This document shows, piece by piece, positions 11,351 through 21,715 of a stretch of 64,000 nucleotides of DNA. The notes beneath the pieces are model-generated. The model did not search any database. It saw nothing but the letters and a program-made list of their open reading frames with translations, and was not told the DNA's origin. Numbering within the stretch: position 1 is the first letter of the stretch; every line of letters starts with the position of its first letter. A program made the position numbers and the translations under genes. The stretch comes from Ligula intestinalis (lineage: Eukaryota; Platyhelminthes; Cestoda; Diphyllobothriidea; Diphyllobothriidae), in contig JAYGXS010000009.1 of assembly GCA_036362985.1 (NCBI GenBank), forward strand, positions 26,819,734 through 26,883,733. Direction: 5' to 3'.

Positions 11351-11529
11351 TTTTAGTAAGTAGCGCTCACTGCTTGATAATGTAGACTGCAGCAACCAAC
11401 GAGTGCCTCGGGGGCGGACTCGAACAACTGACAACTCGATGGCTTAATGAGCTGCACGCAGTTACACACTTGCTGCGTCCCCAACTGACAAAGCAAAAAC
11501 GACGCCCTCAGAGCTGCATATTTGCACAC

Positions 11530-11590
11530 GACACTTCGACCGTCGAGTTTGACGACGTCTATCGTGTGTGCGGCCTCAAAATGTAAGTCA
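11530..11590 (+). repeat. Dispersed repeat W, fragment
   Basis: The block CGACCGTCGAGTTTGACGAC followed by GTCTATCGTGTGTGC is a diverged copy of the W core seen at 12620. Confidence 0.45.
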
Positions 11591-11694
11591 CTTAGGCTAT
11601 TACAAAAAAACGTCACAGATTGTTTATTAAAACATTAAAACATAGTGTAGGAAGTGTTTGGGTGGTCTACATTGAACTAACAAATGAGGTAACA

Positions 11695-12400
11695 ATGACA
11701 GAAAGTCCGCGCTGGCCATATCAAAAATATTTCTGAATCTACGTCGCCATTCAGCTTAAAAGCAAATGCAAGCTAGAAATATTCACAGAGTAAAGTGAAA
11801 GGTTTTTCGTTTGCGGTAGAACCATTGCCGACAGTACTGTGAAAAGAAGAGCCGCCGCTGTACGCCTTCACCTGTAAAACGCCGTTCAAATGACGTCTGA
11901 AGGTCATCTCCGAGAGAAGACTCTTTTATTCGTCGAGGGGTATTTATGTTTAAAGCAGTCATCAAGTACGAGTGAAATCGCCATGTTCAGAGAAACCGCC
12001 TAAAACTCGTTGCGCCGGTAAACACTTTCAAAATCCACCTTAATTTGAAAGCCTTGACATGTACAGGTGGTAGACCTACTCTGGTGGAGTAAATGAGTCT
12101 GAAGGCTGAAAATCGCAGTGTATTCATAGGCATTTCAAGCACTCTTCCAGACTCAGCGAGGTTTTTTGTCACAAAAAGCGCACAATTGCATTGTGGAGGG
12201 AAAAATCCCCAAAGCGCAAAATGAAGCTGAGTTATGATTGCATCTTCCACCTATATTCCATTAATTTTGACACGCAGCGGCATTTGACGTGGGACTGCAC
12301 GTAAAGGTTTACTTTCACAGTGTGGTTATCCGCGGAGTTCCAAAAAGTCTGGTTTAGCCTATTTTTAAACACACCACGAAAAACAGATCGAATTCTCGTC
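11695..12400 (-). repeat. Dispersed repeat X, minus copy (pair with 58560-59325)
   Basis: The minus strand matches 58560-59325 plus over about 700 bp. In sense direction the landmarks are a TTCCACGGATAA-like start, GTGGAAGATGCAATCATAAC, GACTCATTTACTCCACC-type text, TTTGAAAGTGTTTACC and GCCAGCAC-GACTTTCTGTC. In both copies a frame of about 80 codons is open across the middle (motifs EDAIITQLHFA, NLAESGRV, MPMNTL). That may reflect a common ancestor with a coding part, but an in-frame stop differs between the copies and no known domain is evident. Confidence 0.75.
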
Positions 12401-12489
12401 ATATTACTTCAAACAACTGCGCTAGATAGCTAGCTAGCTTTTGTCTGGCTGGCAAACTGCATCCTATACCAATTCTTGAACGCAAATTA

Positions 12490-12620
12490 GGCGGATTGTT
12501 CTCTAAATTGGTTTTGAAAGTCTTGACATGTGTAGGCCATAGAACTAGTCTGGTGGGACAAATGAGTGAAATGGCTGAAAATCGCAGTATATTTATCGGT
12601 ATTTCAAGCACCACAGTTCG
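12490..12620 (-). repeat. Repeat X, short second copy
   Basis: The block with GTCTTGACATGTGTAGGCC, then GAAAATCGCAGTATATTTAT and ATTTCAAGCAC, repeats 12040-12150 in the same orientation. It ends where W sequence begins at about 12615. Confidence 0.65.
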
Positions 12621-12960
12621 ATGGTCGATTTCGACTATGTCCACCGTATGCTCGACAACAGGGTGGTGCACGGACGGGAACTTGTGCTGGATTCTATTGC
12701 AAGTGGACTTGCGATGCCTCTACCGCATCCTCTCTTCCCTTCACCCACCTGTACCCGGTGTCAGGACAGAGTCGAGAAGACCGAAGCGGGGATCGAGCGC
12801 AGGTGACACACACCCATACATACGCACAGTACCATGGCCTACCGTGCTCCGATCGGGCAGGGATCAGATGCATCTGTTATGGGAGCGTAATCCGAATAAC
12901 GCCTGCACCATTTTTGTCCACCGCGTCTGCCACATGGTCTTGTAGCGACCTTGTATTCTG
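12612..12960 (+). repeat. Dispersed repeat W, reference copy
   Basis: Starts with GATGGTCGATTTCGACTATG, then TCCACCGTATGCTCGACAAC, GCCTCTACCGCATCC, CGGGGATCGAGCGCAGGTGA and GGGAGCGTAATCCGAATAAC. Matching segments occur on the minus strand at 13600-13780, 42835-43015 and 48910-49275, and on the plus strand around 55148-55880. Open frames across it differ between copies, so I see no conserved protein. Confidence 0.75.
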
Positions 12961-13375
12961 ATCCATGTTTTGCTTGTACGCCTATGGGGCATGTCCCGCA
13001 TGTCTGGCTCTAGTTTCCACCTGCGATCAAGGTCACGGATGCGTCTGGCCTAACTGACCAACCACTTCCCAAGGCCAGTCCACAAATAACCTTAGTCTGG
13101 TGGCTACTTACGCTCAGACGCTCCCGGAGCCGGCGACTGCATTGCCGGATTCAGATACCCAGACTCAGCGACTACACCTGCCGGAATGTGACTCTGAATT
13201 CTGCCCGCTCATGGCTGGACTGCACTCGTCTAGGAGTCACTTACCCATTTCTCATATTCTACTGCTTCTATACTCAATTAAATTATTCATACCACTCTGG
13301 CCTTCCACGCCTTATCTTTTCTACTAGTTTATAGCCGGTGGAATACGTTCATCTTCTATTATCTGGCCGGACTCC

Positions 13376-13430
13376 CTCGTATCGCACAGTCTGTTTATGG
13401 GGCGAGCACACGCACACACACACACACAGC
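13376..13430 (+). repeat. CA-rich simple repeat
   Basis: A short CACACA tract at about 13408-13427 within a C/A-rich stretch. Confidence 0.6.
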
Positions 13431-13599
13431 TTACATTAACTTATCTTGGAATTAATCCAACAAGAGACGTTACAAGGCGCACTTCTGCAGGCAAGTACTT
13501 GTCTTCATCCCACGTACAACTTATCCACTTAATTGCTCCTGTACCTCCCTAAACGGACCGCCTGGTAGCTGCGCAGGACACACACGCGGACCAGACCAG

Positions 13600-13780
13600 G
13601 GCACAGCAGACATTATTCGGGTTGCGCTCCCACAACAAATGCCAGATGTGGGGAAAGTGAGCCGGATGCGGCGAAGCTCTGCAATAACTGAAAACTAATC
13701 CACGCGCATGTCGCCGCGCTCGCCTTCAGCATGCTGAAGCACGCGTTGGACATCGTCGAAACTTACAGTCGAACTGTCTC
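13600..13780 (-). repeat. Dispersed repeat W, minus copy
   Basis: On the minus strand this reads AGTTTCGACGATGTCCAACG, GCATGCTGAAG and GGGAGCGCAACCCGAATAAT. These are diverged versions of the 12612-12960 landmarks in the same order. Confidence 0.65.
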
Positions 13781-13844
13781 TTACGTGGAGACATTGGAAA
13801 GACACGGTTGGGGGGCTAGTCATTCCTCGTCTGTGGGTGCGGGG

Positions 13845-13880
13845 TGGGTGAGGGGGGGGGGGAGGGGGGGAGGGGATACT
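13845..13880 (+). repeat. G-rich low-complexity tract
   Basis: G-runs of seven to nine with A interruptions. Low complexity only. Confidence 0.8.
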
Positions 13881-14325
13881 GAGTCAGCCGCAAGTTGCCC
13901 GACCTACACTCATGCGCTTGTACCTCTAAAACATGCAATAATTGTATGCGCTACTCTGAAACCGCACAGAACTAAACCCGAGGCAATATGTCATCCTGCA
14001 TTTCCATCTAATGGGAGGTCCCCGAGTCACCTCTGGGTATTTTTTGGAAAACAGGGGGAGGGTAGCCTATGGGAAAATTGCTGCCCGAAGAAGAAAAAAG
14101 GGCATAGTCTCTGATTTGTGTTGAGACGCTTACGCATGGTTAGGAAAAATGACAGATCTTTGCATTCACAGGACTACCTCTGCGGTAGGGTGAAACGTCT
14201 ACCTACCTACCCACCAAAGCAAATCTCCTCTGCGTACTACTAATGTCAGTTGATTTGATAAACTTCCTGATGAATATCTGAGGCATGGACTAGAAAAGCT
14301 TAGTAGCTGACGTTGCTGATGCAAC

Positions 14326-14580
14326 ATGTCGACTGAACCCTTGATGATCAGTCTGGAAGCAACTCAAAGCCTTACTACGTCCTTCTTAGCTGAAGAATTT
14401 CTTGAAATAGCCTTTTTAAATAAGTTTTTTTTAGCAGATTTGAGTGATTTATTTGACCCATTTGTAAGAGACTGGGTGAATTCGGTGGGGGTTGAACGTA
14501 TGAAAACAAGAGGTTGGTTACAGTACAGTTACGAGACCCCAAAGGGTGCAGTGAATTTAATCATTATTGGATCAGTGTAA
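14326..14580 (+). other. Unrecognised 84-codon ORF
   Basis: An ATG-started frame with an acidic, leucine-rich first half and no motif I recognise. It has no obvious promoter, splice sites or polyadenylation signal. The text near its end (GAGACCCCAAAGGGTGC) recurs loosely at 14785-14805 (AACACCCCCAAGGGTGC), which suggests repeat-derived sequence. Probably not a gene. Confidence 0.15.
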
Positions 14581-14829
14581 CCACCCAAGATGCTGCCATA
14601 TATGTAATCCAGTAATTCCGATAAAGTAAGCTGACTGTCCAAGCATGATTTCCTATGCAATTTAATCTAAAATCCGTCAGATGACTACCAGGTTACCAGG
14701 GGATGCAATTAAATTCGTGGCTTTCGATGGGGCCTCGTAGCTTCGACTGTAAGGAGGCCTTCATTTTGTCTTCTTGGGCTTGAACACCCCCAAGGGTGCC
14801 GAAGTTATCCTAATTGGGGTCAAAGGAAT

Positions 14830-14980
14830 TTTCAACAGGGAATCATATTGAGGCAGCCTAATGACAATAGGAGTTGCTTCAATAGATTTCTTGGTACACA
14901 GACTTCCTTTTTCAACCAATAGGAGTTGTTCTTATAGTTTTATGGATCTTTTTGCTCCTACCGAAACCCTCGTACCTACG
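14830..14980 (+). repeat. Dispersed repeat, copy 2 (pair with 6150-6270)
   Basis: TTCAACCAATAGGAGTTGTT and the text following it match 6215-6265 in order and orientation, with point changes and small gaps. Confidence 0.55.
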
Positions 14981-14989
14981 TTTTAGTTC

Positions 14990-17900
14990 AGTAAAACAAT
15001 AACAAGCGGCTTTGATTAATTTTTATTGTACATATACCACGCATTAAACAAGCATTACCTACTCATTAATAAAGAATTAAAAATTTAATTACGAATATAG
15101 TCAGGCGCTTGGCTTAGGAGACTTTTGCCATTGGGCGGCTCGACGATGCAGCCTTACCGAATTGGCTTTTCGTTCTGCAGAACAGGCGATTTCCTGCGTT
15201 AATAAACACCCGAAACAGCATTCACACATCTACATACATTTCTATAGCAGAGGACATAAGCATAAAGGAGAAAATATTCACCTTACCATATCCTTACCTC
15301 AGGTGAACAGATTTGCAAAACGTGGTGTATCCTACTTACTAGCTTGGAATACTTTGTAGATTTTGGTTTCTCACGTAGAAGGGGTTCGTACGATTTTACT
15401 ACAAAAAGTATCAAAGGCTTTGGAAGGCGAGCGAGGCTGCCTTAAACTCAGACCCTCTTCTATATTTATGATTGCCCCAGACCAGATTTACAGATTCTCT
15501 AACAGAAAGCAGTAACTTAACTGAAAAGCAATCACGAAATCTAGCGTGGCTGACATTCAGCAATTTTTACGCATGAACCAGAACGTTGTCGTGTAGGCTA
15601 ATTTTTAAAAACCAGGAGCTTTCTCATTAGTAAACAATGTGAACTTATAAGTATATATGCATTAGGCACTAGTTAATCTAACAGATTATACTTTTTTTAA
15701 CAGAGCTAAAAATATTCCACGTACAGCCATCAAAATATTCACCAGGAACTGCCGACTTTGCCTTTTGAGTATTTGGCAGGGTACGTTGTGGTGTAGCTGC
15801 TGTTGATAAGTAACTAGGAAACAAAACAGACAACTCAAGTGCAGTTGAATTAGTATTGTAACATTCACGTGATCAGTATAAGTTTTGCGTTTATGAATGC
15901 AGAACGAAGCCTAAGAGGTAAAGGGAGATGAGATAAATAGATCCATCATAAAAGAAAGAGAGTTTTGTCGTTTGCGGTAGAATAAAAACTACCAACATCC
16001 GTCTGAGCCATGCAAAAGTAGATTAAATTTTCAATTGACTTCAGCTTTACTTTAGAAGATGTAGGAGTTAGATAATCACCAATGAGATATCTAAATAAAA
16101 CACGTCTTAAAGAGGTAACTTCTTAGATAGGGTCTGTTGATTAATTAAGAATTCCTTATCAGACGCCTTCTTTGTGGAAGTCTGTTTAGCCGTCAACTTA
16201 GTTGCACTTTTGAATGAGCTAACAGATATTCCCAGAACCGTAATTTCGATAAAAAAAGTAACATCGAGAAATCCCAACGTAAAAATCCTCAAAAACTTTC
16301 TTATTTTGGTAGTTTCGGCAAGGAAAAATGCACAGAAGCTATAATTTTCGATAGTCAATTCGGAACACTGAAAACCACAAGGCAGTCACTGACATTTCAA
16401 TGACGTGCTTGGGATACAGCAAACTTCACTGTCGCCGAAACGCACATACTAATTTTGGGGGAAGATTACTTCTCTTGACAGGCAGAAAATTGCTGGATTA
16501 TAAGTATAACTTTCTTAAAAGCTGAATGCATTCTGAAAATCGACTTATATGCATGCGAACTACGCATTTATATTATTAAATTGTCGAAAACGCTTACAGT
16601 TTTAGTCGCTTATCACTGTTACTGTTTATGAGTACCCTAGACTCGAGGCGCATGCTTATCTAGCAGAGAGCATTACTGTAAAGGGGAATGTTTCGTCATC
16701 AACTTAAAAGATGATTATCCATTAACCGAAAATTAGGCAAACTAGGAGGTTGGTAATCACGTTAATTTGGGAACAACAGATATGCTTCTATTTTAAAAAT
16801 TCCATCTGGTATTATTTATGCAATATAATACAGTTAAATTTAGTAATGAAGCAAATTTGCACTCTTTGATTTTGGCACTTTTGCAATCAGAAAAAGAAGA
16901 TGCGATCACTGGAACTCGCACATCCTCTACTATTGGCAAACTTTTGTCATCGTTGGACCTCTACAAATATCCAACATTGCCCCGCGGAAAGGCCCGCCAT
17001 CAAGCTACTATTTTCTGTTTTAGGTATATCCTAGGATATATTTTTACGGTCTAGTTTCTGCCAATGAGAAGTTTACCAAGCGAACGAACAAGAGCGTTAG
17101 AAGTTCCGTAAATATTACTTTGTCACATTGGGATGCAAACAGAATCGTAGGACAATGCCTTGATGTAGGAAAAGATGATTAAGAGCACTTTAGAAAACAA
17201 CAGGCTGGTGTTGCTGTCTGAGAACTATAAAGTATCAATAACTACACGGCAAGAGTATTAGTGGGCGGATGTTCCCCTTTTTTACGTGACTTTACTTCAT
17301 AAAGAGAGGAAGAGCATGTTATCTGCAAACTTTACACAGTCAATTAGCTGCATGAAAAGTAACGACGGAGAACTCACTCTATCAGTAAGTAGTTTTGAGA
17401 TCTGTCCCTATTTTAAAGGGTTCACTAGGGAAACGAAAACCTCAGAATTCTGTACTACGTTACCGGTGATAGTGGGTTAGTAATTTTAATTTAAATCTCT
17501 AATTTTATTAATGTATTGAATAAATGACCTATTATTGCAATTTATTTTCAAGTATCACGCGTTTTGTCGTTGCCATATATTAGCTTTTATCTGATGAAAC
17601 CTCACAAATTTAGCATGAAAATTCACGTTCCTCGCAATCAGCCTACGCTGCGTCCCAAAAAGTTTTACAGCAGTCAAGGGACGATCATTCTTAAAAAGAA
17701 GACATACTACGGTTTATAAATTACCATTAAATTTTTTAGCAATACCTAGGTTTTTAGAAAAGTGGAAAATTCAGCAAAAGTGAAACACCGGGTTTACAAT
17801 GTTAACCTATGTTTTATCTGAAGAGTAGACATGCTCATGCAAAAAAAGCAGAATGGTCTATTGGTGAGTTTCTGGGACATAATTTGGTGCATATTATACG

Positions 17901-20050
17901 TAGTGTACCTTACTATCGTTGCCGAACAACCCACAGCTCGGGTGTGTATCCCAACATGGTTTCACAAGAATTGTCTGCTGCCTCTTCCGTTTATACGCTG
18001 GACTAAGGCAGCCAGATTTTCGCTCGAGTTTGTCGATTGGGACCTCAAAAGAATACGATGTTTTATAAGTTAACATGCAGAAATGCCGGTTAGTGACTAA
18101 TAAATTTAAATGGAATTGTCAGGTTCAATTGTAAAAATACCACTCTGTGTGTACCAAGAGAAATTTCCTTTTATCACATTTCTTGGTAATTATTTCTGAA
18201 GTTTAATTACGATGAGGTTCAAATCCTTCTTGAAATAGTAGCGAGCACTGTGATTTACAGTGTTTTTAGTTGATTGTTCATAAATAAAGATTCTGTTGTA
18301 CTTGCTTACCAACATCGTCAAATTAGGGTACTTAAATAAAGCATTAACCGAAATAATAAGTTTTTAGACATACTTTTTAATGCAGTTGTCTGTTTTGGTT
18401 ATGTTGGCAGCCGCACCGATGCAAATGAGCGTCTAAAATAAAAGTCATAAATTAATACGGCTGAGATCAATTAAAAACTTTCTTTAACAAGTTACCTCTT
18501 CCGACGTTGAATGTTTGTGTCTTTAACCTTCTTCGAAAGTTCTTTCAAGATAAAAAATGGGAAAGTTTGAACAGTTTTTTGACGTCCCAGAAACTTAAGG
18601 ATAAATTTGTGTTGAAAGGAAAATAACTCATTTTCCTGTGTAAACTGGAGCGGTTGTCAGTATATTTATTTACTTTTAGGCCCCGTTATAAGATTTTAAA
18701 TCAACTAAAAAGTGGCAGAATGTATAAAAAGATTTTGTGAAAACTTTTAACCTTCTACCCCTTCGTCTTTAGGCTTCCGTATTCATTCATAGTCAAGTGT
18801 AGGTCGAAATTGTTCATGCATTGTTTTGTGTACGGTGTGACAAAAAAGTGACGGCATTTCGCGGGCGATCATACGTATGCTTGTTTACGCTCCCGATTAC
18901 TGGTGTGGTAAAAAAGACTAGAGCTGCACAAGTATACTACTCAATTTTATGGCGCAAAACATACCAGATTTGCAAAAGTGAATCCGCTGTTACTTTTTCA
19001 AAAAATGCAATTCGTAGAGCGATGTTTTTCGTTCTCTAAAAAGACATAGTAAAAAATGTTCTAGCTTCTATTAATTTATTATAGTACAAGACGCATAAAC
19101 AAGATGCTTGGATTCGCAGCGTTTTATCGTGTATAAAATTCCAGGGATATCAGGAGACGTATTTTACCCGAATCTGCCCATTTTCCCCTCCAATATGCTA
19201 AGTTGAACTGAACTCTTTTTAGTAAATAGTCCTTTGCGCCTCAAAGCTATCTAATAACCACAAACAACAACCCATAATATGCGTTAGAATACCACCTCAT
19301 AGTTCGATCATCACATTTCCTGAGTGAAGCAGTCTACTGTAACTTACGATGGAACAAATGTAATCAATATTTAAAATAACAGAACTGAAGATTAGCCCTA
19401 GAATTTCGAAGTTGGAGGAAGAACTGACGATCCATGCATATTAAACCCAATGGTAATTGGGTTATTTTCCAGTTATAATGGAGCACGTTGAATCCTTTTG
19501 GAAAGACTTAATAAAACGCTACTAAGGGTGAATAAAAAATGCTAGGTGGTTTGATTTCGTCTTCTTCTAATGTTGGGATTTTTACTAGTACTGTGATTCG
19601 TAGCTCCAAATTTTTAAAACTCATTAGTATCCAGCAGTGCATTTTAGCCATTTGACTACTAACGACTAATCGAAATGACCCAGGCAACTTCAACGAAAAT
19701 GCAGCCTCGTTGACTCGGTGTACTCGACGCATGTCGCAAAAATTCGCGGCCATCTGACGTGTGCTTACAACTAAATTCCCGAAAGTACTCCGAAGTGCTT
19801 TTCTTAAGTTGGGCGTTCAAAGTTAAACGCGTGGTACGCACACACCGGCGTAAGGACAGCTTTAGTGGCCTACAGAACTCTGTAAAAGGAGTTGAGTTGG
19901 AAAGTCCACTGTACGTAGCTCAATTAACAAATAGATACCGCTGTTGGCCTACGGAGCGTGCCATTGTAAAATAAAACAAGATTAAATGATTGGGGTAAAC
20001 GTTTAGTTGTGAACATTTTTTAAATAAAGAATTATTTGAAGTCAGTTTAT
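14990..20050. other. AT-rich stretch without recognisable gene or repeat
   Basis: About 5 kb of AT-rich sequence. None of the PLE, LTR, SINE, W, R or X families of this window is visible. Open frames are all under about 85 codons and carry no motif. It might be intron or intergenic host sequence between host exons outside the window. Confidence 0.4.
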
Positions 20051-20059
20051 GGCAAAAAT

Positions 20060-20690
20060 TCTTTTCAGCAACTCTTCATCAGACAAAACGTTTGCAAGGG
20101 AAATTAACGCTGTACATAAGAATTAAAGTTTGAATAGGTAGAAAAATCAATAACTATCCAACACGGGCGCTGATTGGCCTACGCAGACTATTTCAGCGTG
20201 TTGGTTGAAAGACTAGCGGTAGTTGGTAGGGGCAAAATCCTATCGCCACCTGGTGTCAGTTTAGGCCATGGAAGTGAAAGAGCTTGTGTCAGAGTCTTCT
20301 GACAACACAGCACGGGATATGCTAGAATTATAGCTACTGCTTCGGCTGTTGCAAGCATCCGTTGGCGTAGGCCTTTGGAAAAATTAGATGGTGTCCTGTA
20401 AACAACCTGAAAGGCTTCGTTAGCATCGACTCGATGGTTCGTATCGACAAGATGTGCGAGAATAGCACTCGAGATTGATCTAGTGTCACCTTTACTCAGC
20501 CAGGTCGGTATGTGCTCACGTACCCTCTTTTCCAGATGCCTCATTGTACGGCCGATGTAGCCCGCATTTGCATAAAATCCGTTAAGGTTTTGGCATACTT
20601 GAATATCTCAGCAGAGCCACTTGTGGTAAACGGGGCGGTTTTGGTGCGATTCAACAAAGACCAAGCTTGGATGCGGTCGATACCTGAACC
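20060..20690 (-). pseudogene. GIY-YIG retroelement 3' part (second family)
   Basis: The minus strand encodes GFYANAGYIGRTMRHLEKR from about 20575 down, then REHIPTWLSKG and SSAILAHLVDTNHRVD, and after that AFQVVYRTPSNFSKGLRQR and LATAEAVAII, ending near 20190. This is the C-terminal GIY-YIG endonuclease of a flatworm-type Penelope-like or related retroelement (YIG motif, following Arg of the MRHLEKR helix, and the HLVDTNH stretch). It differs strongly from the PLE family at 33-38 kb. The stretch upstream (to about 20690) is frameshifted. No reverse transcriptase is left. Downstream at 20060-20095 a CTGATGA-AGAGTTGCT-GAAA string could be a decayed hammerhead tail. Confidence 0.7.
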
Positions 20691-20894
20691 TTTTGAGTAA
20701 CGAGGTCCTGCCTGATGAGATATTCATGTCTACTAATTAAGTATGTAGACCTAGTTGTTGTCTGGTAAATCCCACATGAACTGCTTAGGAAATCCTGTTT
20801 GGGCAGTTAGCTTACTGTATCATAATTGGTGAATTCCATACTTTGCAATGGGCCGGACTAGTATCCTGACTCAAACGTGATTAGGCTCACGGCT

Positions 20895-20960
20895 CTCGGT
20901 GAGGCCTCGTAGCTCACCTGGTTAGAGTATTGGCTGTATTTAAGCCTTGTATTGACCTTG
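20895..20960 (+). repeat. tRNA-like A-box fragment
   Basis: GCCTCGTAGCTCACCTGGTT with AGAGTATTGGCTG resembles a tRNA 5' half with an A box. No matching 3' half or B box follows, so it is probably a decayed SINE head. Confidence 0.3.
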
Positions 20961-21367
20961 CTGGTTTGGGGCAGAATTGCTCAGATGCTGGCGAATTTTT
21001 CAGAGTTTGATTTGATTTAGCAGAAAATCATCTGCAAATGTATAATGGATCATTTTTAACTGCATGAAAAGGATAAACAGGTGTCGTTAACTGACGTTAA
21101 CTAATCACTTCCAGCGGCAGTTCGGAATATGGACATAACTGTTAGCAACACGGGAGGTCACATAGCAACAGATGATCAGTGTTCGATGCAAAGTACGAAG
21201 GCGGAAAACCAGGTTGTTGATATCTGACTACCAAACCAGATTTTCATATGATACAGTTGTGTGAATCTGACCAACTTTGATAGCAACAAACTTCCTTGTT
21301 GGACGTTTGATTAAGTAGAATAACATCACCGGGAGATTAGAATAGCCACATTATTTTTATTTTTAGC

Positions 21368-21480
21368 CATCACTGGTCAGCCATGTCCAGCCCCAGGTGT
21401 TGCGTCACGCGAAGCTCGAGCCCGCCACCTGTTGGTTAGAAGCCGAATGCGCATACTCTTGTCTAATCGGGAATGTTCTT
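21368..21480 (-). repeat. tRNA-derived SINE remnant
   Basis: On the minus strand the head (CTAACCAACAGGTGGCGGGC, then a CTCGAGCTTC B-box-like part) runs into a GACATGGCTGACCAGTG body, diverged from the 40.7-kb SINE. Confidence 0.5.
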
Positions 21481-21621
21481 CTGTCTCTATCACTAGCTAC
21501 TTTATGGCTGGTAGCGGGGCTTGCCTGGCCGTGCATTGTGTTGAGGTTTCGGGCTACCTGCTTTCCGGTTAATGTTGAATCTTACCTGAATATCTGAAAC
21601 CGACAAAGACAAGAGATACCC

Positions 21622-21715
21622 GAATGGCCATTTCCGGCTTATTAACCGTCATCAGTCAATAATATCCGATTCCATGTGTGGATCACTCGAGTCTCCTCTG
21701 TCTTTGGCGTTTCCA
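21622..21715 (-). repeat. tRNA-derived SINE remnant
   Basis: The minus strand gives the SINE body landmarks ATGACGGTTAATAAGCCGG and AATGGCCATTCGG next to a GACTCGAGTGATCC B-box-like block. Confidence 0.5.
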
